Assembly (NCBI RefSeq): GCF_027587175.1
Contig: NZ_JAPCID010000042.1
Span: forward strand, 1 to 64,000
Origin: Solirubrobacter deserti
Lineage (GTDB): Bacteria > Actinomycetota > Thermoleophilia > Solirubrobacterales > Solirubrobacteraceae
Reading direction: 5' to 3'
Length of the DNA: 64,000 bases
In this document: positions 24,653 through 34,518 of the stretch, piece after piece
How positions within the stretch are numbered: position 1 is the first letter of the stretch
Layout of the letters: every line of letters starts with the position of its first letter
The notes under the pieces: model-generated
Seen by the model: only the letters and a program-made list of their open reading frames with translations
Database searches by the model: none
Told to the model about the DNA's origin: nothing
Program-made: the position numbers and the translations under genes

Positions 24653-27123
24653 TCGGTGCCGGTCGGGTCGGTGACGCGCAGCGCGGACTTCGACGGGTTC
24701 AGCGGGACGATCGGGTTGTCGATCTCGCCCAGACGCTGGATCAGGCGGTCCCACTGATCGGGCTTGAGGACCGCGGACAGCTGCTCGGACGCCTCGGCGT
24801 TCTCGCCGTACTGCGGCTTGAAGCCGACGTGGATGTGATCGTCGTGATCGCCCATCGCCAGCGTGTTGTCCGCGCCCTTGAACTTCATCAGCGAGATGAT
24901 CTGGTCGGGCTTCATGTTGCCCTGCAGCGTGAGCAGCGACTGGATGACCTGCTCGGTGATCGAGCCCTTGCCCTGCGTGGAGGGCGAGATGATCTCGCCG
25001 TTGACGGCCGCGATGTCCACCGCGCTGCCGACCGAGTGCTGGGAGACGTTGCCCGACGCGGTCAGGTAGGAGTGGCCGCACTGCAGGGACGAGATCGTCG
25101 GGTTGAAGCCGTTGGCGACCAGGAACTCGAGCATCGCGAGCACGCGGCGGTCGATCTGGCCGGCCTGGATGTCCTGCCGGCCGCAGCCGTAGATCTCGAT
25201 GCGCGGGTTGTTCAGGACGCGCTGGATCAGCGTGTCCTTGTCCATCAGCAGGATCTGGCCGACGGTCGCGGCGGCGTCGGCGGCGACGAACGGGTTCGCG
25301 CCCTGCGCGCGGTAGATCGCGGTCGACTCGAGCAGCTTCCAACCGTCGAGGATCGGCTTCGGGTCGATGCGCGGGGCGCCGGAGCCGGCGGGGCGGACCT
25401 CGAAGCGCACGTGCGGGTGCTTCTTCGAGGACGCGGTGCCGATGCGGCCGAGCACCGTGCCGGCCGGGACCTGCGAGCCCTCGCGCAGCTTCTTGATGAC
25501 GATCTGGTCGCGCGCGAGGCCGAGCGCCAGGCCGGGGGTGAGCGCGCCGTCGACGCGGCCCGTGCGCAGGAACTCCTGCTGGGCGCCGCCGGCGGCGGCC
25601 GCGTTGGCGCGCTTCGGGTTCGCGAACAGGCGCTGCTTGACCGGCACGCCGGCCGCGGCCGCGGCCGCGGTCGTCGCCGGCGTGGCGTCCGGCGTCGCCT
25701 CGACCGTGGTCGACTTGGGCGCGGGACGGTCGGTGCTGGACGCGGCGCGCGTCGGCTTCTTGTCCTTGGGCGCCTCGGCGACCATGCGCTTGACCTCGGC
25801 CGGGTCGACCTTCTGCGGCTTGGGCGCGGCGTACTGCTGCGAGATCTTCGCGAGGCGGCCGTAGGTGTACGTGTTGCCGTACGCGTCCTGCACGCGGATG
25901 AAGCGGCCGAGGCGCTCGCTGACGCCGATCTTGGTCACCTTCACGTCGCTGACCGCGATCACGGGCGCACCCGCGTCCGCGTAGACCGACACGCCGGTGC
26001 GGTTGGCGTCGCCCTCGACCGTCAGGTTCTTGGCCTTCTTACGCTTGCCGCTCAGGTCGCGCGTGGACACCTCGTCGGCGTAGGTGGCCTTGGCGGCGAC
26101 CGGGAAGCGGCCCTCGGTGAGGCCGGTCAGCGACGACACCAGGCTCGTCGGCATGCCGCCGATCACCTGGGCGCGCATGATCACCGAGTCCACGTACCAG
26201 TCGGCGTGGTTGTAGGCCCAGATCGCGGCGCGCAGGTCCTTGTCGGCACCGGCGGCCTTCAGGTAGCGCGCAGCGGAGAAGATCGCGTCGACCGGGTTGT
26301 ACGGGTCGGCGAGGCCGTCCTTGTTGCCGTCCACGCCGTAGGCCTTCCACGTCGCGGGCATGAACTGCATCCAGCCCTGCGCGCCGGCGCTCGAGGTGAC
26401 GTTGTTGAGCCGGCCGTAGTTGGTCTCGATCTCGTTGATCGCGGCCAGGATCTCCCAGCGGATGCCGTACTCGGTGCCCGCCGCCTGGTAGATCGGCAAC
26501 AGGAACGGCGGGATCTTGAACCGGTCGATGAAGAAGTTCGGGACGCCGGCCTTCGCGGGGCCGGGCTCGGCCAGCGAGAACGTCGGATCGTCCTGCGAGG
26601 GCGGGTCGACCTGCGAGTCCGGGACGGGTGTCGGCGTGGGGGTCGGCGTCGCGACCTTGCCCGTCAGCGACTCGGTGTTGGCGTCGCCCGAGGCCTTGTT
26701 GGCGTTCTCCTGCTCCTCGGCGGCCTGCTGCGTGTCCTCGGTGACCGGGTCCTCGGCGGGCTTGTCCTTGGAGTCCTTCTTGGACTCGGTCTTGCCCTTC
26801 TTGGAGCCCGGCGTGGCGCTCGGGGTCGGGGTGGGCGTCGCGGTCGCCGTCGGCTGGACGGTCGGGGACGCCGTGGCGGTCGGCGTCGGCGTGCTGTCGG
26901 TCGACCCGAGATCCACGATCGAGGCGATCGGGGCCGGCAGGCCCGGGATCTGCAGCTGGTCGAGCGGCGTGCCCGGCGGGATGTCCACCGTGATCGTGAG
27001 CTGCTGACCGTTCGTCAGGGTCACGCGCACGTAGTGCGTCTGGGCGTTCGCGTTCGTCACGAAGATGCCCGCATAGAAAGCGGACGCGGCGAGCGCGATG
27101 GCGATCGGTCGGCGTGAGGTCAT
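24649..27123 (-). CDS. Secreted three-domain peptidoglycan hydrolase (SLT, M23-like, M15-like)
   Basis: Exported protein of 824 residues. After a signal peptide (A-S-A-F-Y-A-G-I-F-V-T-N-A-N-A) and a Thr/Pro- and charge-rich linker, a lytic-transglycosylase domain occupies about 210-335, with catalytic Glu in A-I-N-E-I-E-T-N-Y-G and G-A-Q-G-W-M-Q-F-M-P. A split M23/LytM-like domain follows (I-R-V-Q-D-A-Y-G-N-T-Y and, after an Ala/Lys linker, H-P-H-V-R-F-E-V-R-P). The C-terminal part resembles M15 peptidases: S-Q-H-S-V-G-S-A-V-D-I and D-H-D-D-H-I-H-V-G-F. Such an enzyme could cut both glycan and peptide. The ATG is preferred to a TTG at 27165. Confidence 0.85.
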   Translation of the reverse strand: MTSRRPIAIALAASAFYAGIFVTNANAQTHYVRVTLTNGQQLTITVDIPPGTPLDQLQIPGLPAPIASIVDLGSTDSTPTPTATASPTVQPTATATPTPTPSATPGSKKGKTESKKDSKDKPAEDPVTEDTQQAAEEQENANKASGDANTESLTGKVATPTPTPTPVPDSQVDPPSQDDPTFSLAEPGPAKAGVPNFFIDRFKIPPFLLPIYQAAGTEYGIRWEILAAINEIETNYGRLNNVTSSAGAQGWMQFMPATWKAYGVDGNKDGLADPYNPVDAIFSAARYLKAAGADKDLRAAIWAYNHADWYVDSVIMRAQVIGGMPTSLVSSLTGLTEGRFPVAAKATYADEVSTRDLSGKRKKAKNLTVEGDANRTGVSVYADAGAPVIAVSDVKVTKIGVSERLGRFIRVQDAYGNTYTYGRLAKISQQYAAPKPQKVDPAEVKRMVAEAPKDKKPTRAASSTDRPAPKSTTVEATPDATPATTAAAAAAGVPVKQRLFANPKRANAAAAGGAQQEFLRTGRVDGALTPGLALGLARDQIVIKKLREGSQVPAGTVLGRIGTASSKKHPHVRFEVRPAGSGAPRIDPKPILDGWKLLESTAIYRAQGANPFVAADAAATVGQILLMDKDTLIQRVLNNPRIEIYGCGRQDIQAGQIDRRVLAMLEFLVANGFNPTISSLQCGHSYLTASGNVSQHSVGSAVDIAAVNGEIISPSTQGKGSITEQVIQSLLTLQGNMKPDQIISLMKFKGADNTLAMGDHDDHIHVGFKPQYGENAEASEQLSAVLKPDQWDRLIQRLGEIDNPIVPLNPSKSALRVTDPTGTD

Positions 27124-27133
27124 GAACCGGCTT

Positions 27134-27152
27134 CGGGAGGTTGGCCCTCCCG
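27134..27152 (-). promoter_or_regulatory. Hairpin just ahead of the cell-wall hydrolase start
   Basis: CGGGAGG and CCTCCCG form a perfect 7-bp stem with a five-base loop, ending 11 bases before the ATG on the minus strand. It could mask the start region. It does not match a c-di-AMP riboswitch consensus that I can recognise. Confidence 0.45.
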
Positions 27153-27180
27153 AGTTGTTGGGCAAGCTAGCGACAGCATC

Positions 27181-27232
27181 AGTGTGACTGCAACACTTGT
27201 GAACGTCACATCGTGACGGCTCTGACGTTCAC
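27181..27232. promoter_or_regulatory. Cluster of inverted repeats between divergent genes
   Basis: Three overlapping palindromes: AGTGT/ACACT (27181-27197), GTGAACGTCA/TGACGTTCAC (27199-27232, 10-bp arms, 14-base loop) and GTCAC-ATC-GTGAC (27205-27217). They lie in the 231-bp gap between the cell-wall hydrolase and the coiled-coil gene, and TGTGA/TCACA halves recall CRP-like sites, without the right spacing. Probably a regulator-binding region. Confidence 0.5.
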
Positions 27233-27354
27233 GCGCCGCAGTTGAATTTGGTCTTTCGTACAGCTCAACCTGCAGTCGAGGTCGAGCTACCTCGTTCCTC
27301 GGCGCCTAAGCTACCGTCCGCTACATACAGGTTCGATAAGGAGTTGTGTACGCG

Positions 27355-27861
27355 ATGGCAGACGATGAGGGCGCCGGCCTCCGCGACCGGCTGTCCAAGC
27401 AGGGCGAGGAGGCGCTGGGCAAGCTCGCCTCCGACCTGCTCGAGAACCCGCTGATCAACTCCGCGATCGGCCGCGCGTTCACCGCGCGCGAGAAGGCGGT
27501 GCAGGCCCAGGAAGCCGCCATGGGCGCGCTCAACCTGCCGTCCGCGGCGGACATCGACCGGCTCACGCGCCGGCTGCGCACGGTCAGCAACCGGCTGGAG
27601 GGCATCGAGGAGGCGATCGATCGCCTGCAGGAAGGCGTCGACCGGCTCAGCGCCAAGTTGGGCTCCGACGCCGCGCTCGTGGACCGCCTGGCCGCGCTCG
27701 AGGGCCAGTTGGCCAAGCTCACGCACGACGTCTCGCACGTGTCAGACGCGATTGACGCGGTGCCGCCGCCCGTGCCGCGCGAGCAGGAGCGGCTGGCCGT
27801 CGACGAGACCCCGGCCCCGAGACCCGCGCGCAAGCGCGCGGCAGCGAAGAAGAAGTCCTAA
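27355..27861 (+). CDS. Coiled-coil protein with basic Lys/Ala tail
   Basis: A 168-residue protein, mostly helical. Residues 60-125 show heptad-like spacing (I-D-R-L-T-R-R-L-R-T-V-S-N-R-L, then L-E-G-I-E-E-A-I-D-R-L), and the tail ends R-K-R-A-A-A-K-K-K-S. It resembles phasin-like or nucleoid-associated helper proteins, but no specific family is recognised. An AAGGAG box is 11 bases before the ATG; a GTG nine bases earlier is too close to that box. The next gene starts 15 bases later and has a similar tail, so they may form a pair. Confidence 0.72.
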   Translation: MADDEGAGLRDRLSKQGEEALGKLASDLLENPLINSAIGRAFTAREKAVQAQEAAMGALNLPSAADIDRLTRRLRTVSNRLEGIEEAIDRLQEGVDRLSAKLGSDAALVDRLAALEGQLAKLTHDVSHVSDAIDAVPPPVPREQERLAVDETPAPRPARKRAAAKKKS

Positions 27862-27876
27862 TAAGGTTCGCTCGTC

Positions 27877-28521
27877 ATGGCCAAGAAGGACAAGGACAAG
27901 AAGAAGAAGAAGGACGACAAGGGCGCCGACGATCCCGTCGCTGCTCTGCGTGCCGCGGTGGAGGGCACCCTGCGCGCGTCCGCCGAAGGCGCCTCCGCCA
28001 CACGCGAGCGCACGCGCGAGATCGTCGACGAGATCGCCGCGGCGGCCGGGCGCTTGCGGCACACGCTCGAGGACATGCGTGTCCTCGACGAGGTCAAGCG
28101 CCTGCGCAGCGAGGTCGAGGGCCTGGCGGCGCGTGTCGCTTCGCTCGAGCTCAAGCCGGGCGGCGCCAAGCCCGCGGCGGCCGAGCCCGCTGCGCCCGCG
28201 CCCGCGGTGAAGAAGCCGGCGGCGCGCAAGCGCTCGGCGGCCAAGAAGCCGGTCGCGAAGGCCCCGGCGGCGACGCCCACCGTCGCGGCCAAGAAGGTCG
28301 CGGCGCGCAAGCCGGGTGCGGCCAAGAAGCCGCCGGCGCCCAAGCCCGCGATCGCCAACAAGCCGGCGGCGGCGAAGAAGTCGGCCGCGAGGAAGCCGTC
28401 CGCGGTGGCGAAGAAGGCCGCGGCCAAGAACCCGGCGGCGCCGAAGCCCGCCGTGACCAAGCCGGCGGCGGAGTCCGCGAAGCCGGCGGCCGAGGCCCCG
28501 AAGCCGAAGCCGACGCCGTAG
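27877..28521 (+). CDS. Histone H1-like Lys/Ala/Pro-rich protein
   Basis: A 214-residue protein with three parts: a very basic N-terminus (K-K-D-K-D-K-K-K-K-K), a helical coiled-coil segment at about 20-95 (R-E-I-V-D-E-I-A-A-A-A-G-R-L and V-L-D-E-V-K-R-L-R-S-E-V-E-G-L), and a low-complexity tail of A-A-K-K-P / A-A-R-K-P repeats like bacterial histone H1-type and HupB tails. DNA or polyphosphate binding is likely, but a phasin-type role is possible. Follows the previous coiled-coil gene with 15 bases between and precedes SCP2 by two bases. Confidence 0.75.
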   Translation: MAKKDKDKKKKKDDKGADDPVAALRAAVEGTLRASAEGASATRERTREIVDEIAAAAGRLRHTLEDMRVLDEVKRLRSEVEGLAARVASLELKPGGAKPAAAEPAAPAPAVKKPAARKRSAAKKPVAKAPAATPTVAAKKVAARKPGAAKKPPAPKPAIANKPAAAKKSAARKPSAVAKKAAAKNPAAPKPAVTKPAAESAKPAAEAPKPKPTP

Positions 28522-28523
28522 CG

Positions 28524-28949
28524 ATGGGCGCCTCGTTCGAATCCGCGAAGGAGCTGCGTGAGGTCATCGACGCCGTCTTCTCGATGATGGACGCGGACTC
28601 GGAGATGGGGCCCAAGCTGCGTGACGCCGACACGCCACAGCGCTTCGAGTTCAGCGACTTCGACGTGGTGGTCAACATCCGCGCGGCGGGCCAGGACGAG
28701 GAGGGCAACCTCCACTGGGAGTGGTCCGACGACGTCGACTGGAAGTCCAAGGTCCAGATGACGATGTCGTCGGAGGTCGCCAACCGCTACTTCCAGGGCA
28801 AGGAGAACGTCCCGATGGCCGTCGCGCGGCGGCGGATCAAGACCGGCGGCGACATGAAGGCCGCCCTCGCGCTGATCCCGATCACGAAGCCGATCTACGA
28901 GCAGTACCGGCAGTACCTCGAGCGGGAGAAGCCGCACCTGCTCGTCTAG
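28524..28949 (+). CDS. SCP2 sterol-binding domain protein
   Basis: A 141-residue cytoplasmic lipid-binding protein. The SCP2 fold is visible in F-S-D-F-D-V-V-V-N-I-R-A and in W-K-S-K-V-Q-M-T-M-S-S-E-V-A-N-R-Y-F-Q-G-K (split across about residues 72-93), followed by R-R-R-I-K-T-G-G-D-M-K-A-A-L-A-L-I-P. Bacterial members bind fatty acyl or other hydrophobic ligands. It sits two bases after the histone-like gene and 13 before the cyclase gene, in one probable operon. Confidence 0.85.
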   Translation: MGASFESAKELREVIDAVFSMMDADSEMGPKLRDADTPQRFEFSDFDVVVNIRAAGQDEEGNLHWEWSDDVDWKSKVQMTMSSEVANRYFQGKENVPMAVARRRIKTGGDMKAALALIPITKPIYEQYRQYLEREKPHLLV

Positions 28950-28962
28950 CTTGGGGCGCGCC

Positions 28963-30129
28963 ATGGCGGACTCGCTGACCGACGTCGCCCGCGCGCTCTC
29001 CGTCTCGCCCGCCACCCTGCGCCGCTGGGTGGCGGAGGGGATCGTGCCGCTGCGCGACGGGCGGTGGACACCGGCGGCGCTTGCCCAGGCGCGGATCGTC
29101 GCGCGCATGCGCTCGCGCGGGCACTCGCTCGAGCAGGTGCGCACTGCGGCCAAGACCGGCCGGCTCGCCTACGGGTACCTCGAGCACCTGTTCCCGGACC
29201 GCGGCGGCGCGGCGCGGACGCTCGAGCAGGCGGTCGACGAGACCGGGATGGAGGCCGAGCTGATCCGCCGCATCTGGGCCGCGGCGGGGTTCCCGGCCGC
29301 GTCGCTGGCCGCGCTCAGCGAGGACGACGTCGAGCTGCTGCGGCGCTTCGGCGCGGTGCTGGACGCCGGGCTCCCGCTGGTCGCCTTCCTGCAGATCGTG
29401 CGCGTGTACGGGCAGGCGCTCGCCCAGATCGCCGACGCCGAGGTCAAGCTCGTGCACCTGTACGTGCACGAGCCGATGATCCGCGACGGAGCGCCCGTGC
29501 TCGACATGGCGGAGGAGCTGTCGGACCTCGCGAGCGAGCTGCTGCCGCTGGCGGGGCCGATCATGGAGTCCGTCCACACGCGGCTGCTGCACCACTTCAT
29601 CGAGCAGGACGTCGTCGGGCACCTCGAGGTGGTCGCGGACGAGGCGGCGCTGGGACGCATGCGAGTGGCGATCGCGTTCGCCGACCTGGCCGGCTACACG
29701 CGGCTGACCGAGGAGGTGGGCGAGGAGGAGGCGCTGGAGGTCGTCGAGCGCTTCGTCGAGCTCGTGACCGAGACGCTCCCCGACGACGCGCGCGTGATTA
29801 AGACGATCGGCGACGAGGTGATGGTCGTCGGCACCGACCTGGGCGCGCTGGCCGACTGGGCCGTCGGGTTCCAGACGATGCAGACCGAGCGGCCGCTGCC
29901 ACGGATCGGCCTGCACGCCGGGTCGGTGCTCTACCGCGACGGCGACTACTACGGGCGGGCCGTGAACCTCGCCTCCCGAGTGGCGGCGCGCGCGACCGGC
30001 GGCGAGGTCCTGGTCACGCGCGAGGTGCGCTCGGCCGCCGGGCGTCACCTGGTGTTCCAGCCGATCGGCGAGGTCAAGCTCAAGGGGTTCGACGAGGCGA
30101 CCGAGCTGTTCCTGGCGGCGCAGCGATGA
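28963..30129 (+). CDS. Adenylate/guanylate cyclase with MerR-type helix-turn-helix
   Basis: A 388-residue class III cyclase. Residues 4-60 form a MerR-like winged helix (L-T-D-V-A-R-A-L-S-V-S-P-A-T-L-R-R-W-V). A helical linker (about 70-225) contains a Y-V-H-E-P region. The cyclase domain has Asp241 (F-A-D-L-A-G-Y-T), Lys280 and Asp284 (I-K-T-I-G-D-E-V-M) and N-L-A-S-R, all intact. Whether the N-terminal domain binds DNA or a ligand is not known. The ATG is preferred over a TTG at 28951. Its stop overlaps the tilS ATG. Confidence 0.88.
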   Translation: MADSLTDVARALSVSPATLRRWVAEGIVPLRDGRWTPAALAQARIVARMRSRGHSLEQVRTAAKTGRLAYGYLEHLFPDRGGAARTLEQAVDETGMEAELIRRIWAAAGFPAASLAALSEDDVELLRRFGAVLDAGLPLVAFLQIVRVYGQALAQIADAEVKLVHLYVHEPMIRDGAPVLDMAEELSDLASELLPLAGPIMESVHTRLLHHFIEQDVVGHLEVVADEAALGRMRVAIAFADLAGYTRLTEEVGEEEALEVVERFVELVTETLPDDARVIKTIGDEVMVVGTDLGALADWAVGFQTMQTERPLPRIGLHAGSVLYRDGDYYGRAVNLASRVAARATGGEVLVTREVRSAAGRHLVFQPIGEVKLKGFDEATELFLAAQR

Positions 30130-31397
30130 CCGACGTCGCGGCACGGGTCGCGGCGGGCGGGTTGCTGGCCGGGCCGGTGGTGGTGCTGCTCTCGGGCGGG
30201 CGCGACTCGGTCTGCCTGCTCGACCTCGCGGTGCGGCTGGCCGGGCCGGTGGTGGCGCTGCACGTCAACTACGGGTTGAGGGAAGCGGCCGGCGCTGACG
30301 AGGCCCACTGCCGCGCGCTGTGCTCGCGCCTCGGCGTGCCGCTCGAGGTCGTGCGCGCGGGCGACCCGGAGGGCAACGTCCAGGCGTGGGCGCGCGAGGT
30401 GCGCTACGCGGCGGCCGAGCGGCTGGAGGGGGCGATCGCCGTCGGGCACACCGCGACCGACCAGGCCGAGACCGTGCTCTACCGGCTCGTCGCTTCGCCG
30501 GGCCGGCGGGCGCTGCTCGGGATGCCGGCGCGCGCGGGTCGCGTGATCCGGCCGTTGCTGGAGCTCACGCGCGCGGAGACGACCGCGTACTGCGAGGTGC
30601 GGGGGCTCCCGTGGCGCGAGGACGCGAGCAACGCGGCGTCGGCGCGCGGTCGGCTCCGCGAGGTGCTCGCGCTGCACCCGGCCGCGGAGGCGAACGTCGC
30701 GCGCACGCTCGCGCAGCTGCGCGACGAGGCGGCAGTGCTGGACGCGCTGATCGACGTGGACGCCGACCTGACGACGCTCCCGCCCGCGCTGGCGCGGCTG
30801 ACGGTCCAGCGGATCGCCGAGCCCGCCCCGGTCGCCGAGCACATTGACGCGATCCTGGCGCTCGCCGCGCGAGGAGGGACGGGGCACGTCGACCTGCCCG
30901 GCGGGCTCCGCGTGACCGTGGAGTACGGCCGCGCGCGGGTCGCACGCCGCGAGGGCGCGGTGGCCCCCTCCGTGCGGCTCGGAGTGCCCGGGCGGGTGGC
31001 GTGGGGCGAGGGCGAGGTCTCCTGCGAGGTGGGCGCGTTCGCGATCGCGGACGGGACGCTCGACGCGGCGGCGCTCGCCGCCGACCTGGAGGTGCGCCCG
31101 TGGCGGCCCGGCGACCGGATGCGGCCGCTCGGCCTTGGCGGCTCCAAGTCCCTGCAGGACCTGTTCACCGATCGAAAGATCCCGCGGGAGGAGCGCCACC
31201 GGCTGCCCGTGGTGGTCTCCGACGGGGACATCGCATGGGTTCCGGGCGTCGCGACGGGTGAACGATTCCGTGCGCGCGGCGACGGGCCGCGCGTGCGACT
31301 CACGTGGTGCCTAGACTCCGCGGCCGATGAGCGAAGAGATCGGCGAGATCCTCGTCCAGGCGGACGACCTCCAGCACAAGATCAAGGAGATGGGTGA
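30126..31397 (+). CDS. tilS: tRNA(Ile)-lysidine synthetase
   Basis: Essential N-type ATP-pyrophosphatase that attaches lysine to C34 of tRNA-Ile(CAU), so it reads AUA. The PP-loop is S-G-G-R-D-S (23-28), followed by H-V-N-Y-G-L-R, G-H-T-A-T-D-Q-A-E-T-V and R-P-L-L. The C-terminal domain includes R-P-W-R-P-G-D-R-M-R-P-L-G and D-L-F-T-D-R-K-I-P. The normal end of the family is near residue 400; the reading frame continues 71 bp into hpt, adding an Arg/Asp-rich tail. The ATG overlaps the cyclase stop (ATGA). Confidence 0.95.
   Translation: MTDVAARVAAGGLLAGPVVVLLSGGRDSVCLLDLAVRLAGPVVALHVNYGLREAAGADEAHCRALCSRLGVPLEVVRAGDPEGNVQAWAREVRYAAAERLEGAIAVGHTATDQAETVLYRLVASPGRRALLGMPARAGRVIRPLLELTRAETTAYCEVRGLPWREDASNAASARGRLREVLALHPAAEANVARTLAQLRDEAAVLDALIDVDADLTTLPPALARLTVQRIAEPAPVAEHIDAILALAARGGTGHVDLPGGLRVTVEYGRARVARREGAVAPSVRLGVPGRVAWGEGEVSCEVGAFAIADGTLDAAALAADLEVRPWRPGDRMRPLGLGGSKSLQDLFTDRKIPREERHRLPVVVSDGDIAWVPGVATGERFRARGDGPRVRLTWCLDSAADERRDRRDPRPGGRPPAQDQGDG
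31312..31317 (+). promoter_or_regulatory. Candidate -10 box for hpt
   Basis: TAGACT lies nine bases before the hpt ATG, inside the 3' part of tilS, so hpt may have its own start in addition to readthrough. Confidence 0.35.
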
Positions 31398-31860
31398 GCA
31401 GATCACCCGCGACTACGAAGGCAAGAGCCTGCTCCTCGTCGGCGTCCTCAAGGGCGCCGTGCTGTTTCTGGCCGACCTCATGCGCCACCTGGACGTGACG
31501 TGCGAGATCGACTTCATGGCGGTCTCGTCGTACGGGTCGTCGACCGAGTCCAGCGGCGTGGTCCGGATCCTCAAGGACCTCGACGCGCCGCTCGAGGGGC
31601 GTCACGTCCTGGTCGTCGAGGACATTGTGGACAGCGGTCTGACACTCCAGTACCTGCTGCGCACGCTCGAGGCGCGCGGGCCGGCGAGCCTGGAGGTGTG
31701 CGCGCTGCTGACCAAGCCGAGCCGCCGCACCGTGGACCTCCCGGTCCGTTACACCGGATTCGAGATCCCCGACAAATTCGCCATCGGCTACGGGTTGGAC
31801 TATGCCGAGCGCTACCGGGGTCTGCCGTACGTGGCCACGCTGACCCTCACCGACGACTAG
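31327..31860 (+). CDS. hpt: Hypoxanthine phosphoribosyltransferase
   Basis: Purine-salvage enzyme that makes IMP or GMP from hypoxanthine or guanine and PRPP. The 177-residue protein carries the PRPP loop V-L-V-V-E-D-I-V-D-S-G-L-T (94-106), the G-V-L-K-G-A pyrophosphate loop (39-44) and the purine-contact segment K-P-S-R-R-T-V-D-L and Y-T-G-F-E-I-P-D-K-F. It sits in the conserved order tilS-hpt-ftsH found in many Gram-positive and actinobacterial genomes. The start lies 71 bp inside tilS. Confidence 0.95.
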   Translation: MSEEIGEILVQADDLQHKIKEMGEQITRDYEGKSLLLVGVLKGAVLFLADLMRHLDVTCEIDFMAVSSYGSSTESSGVVRILKDLDAPLEGRHVLVVEDIVDSGLTLQYLLRTLEARGPASLEVCALLTKPSRRTVDLPVRYTGFEIPDKFAIGYGLDYAERYRGLPYVATLTLTDD

Positions 31861-31995
31861 CTGAACGTTCGATTAGCCGCGCCATAGGAAGGCGCACCAC
31901 ACTGCGCCAACCCCCTTAGGACCCGCGATTCCCCTGGTAGCCTTGATTCCCTTGACTCGCCGTGCCACCCCCGCGCGCTGGATGCGCGCTCATTC

Positions 31996-33990
<1,995 letters not shown>

Positions 33991-33995
33991 CACTG

Positions 33996-34027
33996 AAAGG
34001 GCCGCTGCTAGCGGCCCTTTCTTGTTC
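33996..34027 (+). terminator. Rho-independent terminator of ftsH
   Basis: AAAGGGCCGC and GCGGCCCTTT pair over 10 bp around a five-base loop, followed by CTTGTTCT. It lies six bases after the ftsH stop and its reverse complement would also serve the convergent small gene. Confidence 0.9.
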
Positions 34028-34245
34028 TAACCCCAGTTGCGGCCACTGAGTTCACCGCGGAAGGTGGCGATCTCGGTGACGGCGGCGCCGACGAACGCCG
34101 CGTGCGAGCGGGCGATGTCGGCTTCCAGGTCGGCCATGTAGGAAGCGATGTGCGCCACGCCGGTCTCCTCGGCGAGCGCGCGCTCGGCGCGAAGCTCGAG
34201 CAGCTGGTTGTGGAGGTCGTAAGCGGTCATCGTGGGATAGAGCAT
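34027..34245 (-). CDS. Small hypothetical protein
   Basis: A 72-residue (or 67-residue, from the ATG at 34230) helical protein: L-L-E-L-R-A-E-R-A-L-A-E-E-T-G-V-A, then Y-M-A-D-L-E-A-D-I-A-R-S-H-A-A-F-V-G-A-A-V and T-E-I-A-T-F-R-G-E-L-S-G. The regular pattern and codon use suggest a real gene. Neither start has a convincing ribosome binding site. Function unknown. Confidence 0.55.
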   Translation of the reverse strand: MLYPTMTAYDLHNQLLELRAERALAEETGVAHIASYMADLEADIARSHAAFVGAAVTEIATFRGELSGRNWG

Positions 34246-34325
34246 CGCGCCCGGCCCCGTGATACGGCAGGGGGCGACCCCGCGTCTTCACGCGGAGCGA
34301 CCCCACTCGCCAGGTGTGGCTAGCG

Positions 34326-34496
34326 CTACTTGACCAGCAGCTGCTGCGCGGCGGCAGACAGCTGGAGGACGACGTCCGCGTGCTGCGCCGGCGTCGTGGC
34401 GTGGGCCTGCTGCGCCTGGGCGGACGCCATCGTCTGGCGGACCGCGTCCAGGCTGTTGGCCTGGATCATGAGAGCGGCGCTGGCTTGGATCTCCAT
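34326..34496 (-). CDS. YjfB-like small protein
   Basis: A 56-residue protein: M-E-I-Q-A-S-A-A-L-M-I-Q-A-N-S-L-D-A-V then M-A-S-A-Q-A-Q-Q and V-V-L-Q-L-S-A-A-A-Q-Q-L-L. The start resembles the YjfB family of short, putative motility-related proteins, but the match is only to a short helical pattern. AGGG lies five bases before the ATG. It is 22 bases downstream of the Lrp gene and in the same direction. Confidence 0.5.
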   Translation of the reverse strand: MEIQASAALMIQANSLDAVRQTMASAQAQQAHATTPAQHADVVLQLSAAAQQLLVK

Positions 34497-34518
34497 GCCC
34501 TGAAGATCGGCGGCGGCG

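Noticed and set aside
27124-27345. c-di-AMP (ydaO-type) riboswitch before the cell-wall hydrolase
   Set aside because: Such riboswitches often precede cell-wall hydrolase genes in actinobacteria, and DisA is present, but the conserved sequence blocks are not found in this region on the minus strand.
28530-28560. tRNA T-loop-like GTTCGAATCC
   Set aside because: It lies inside the SCP2 gene and no cloverleaf can be built around it. No tRNA or rRNA gene was found anywhere in the window.
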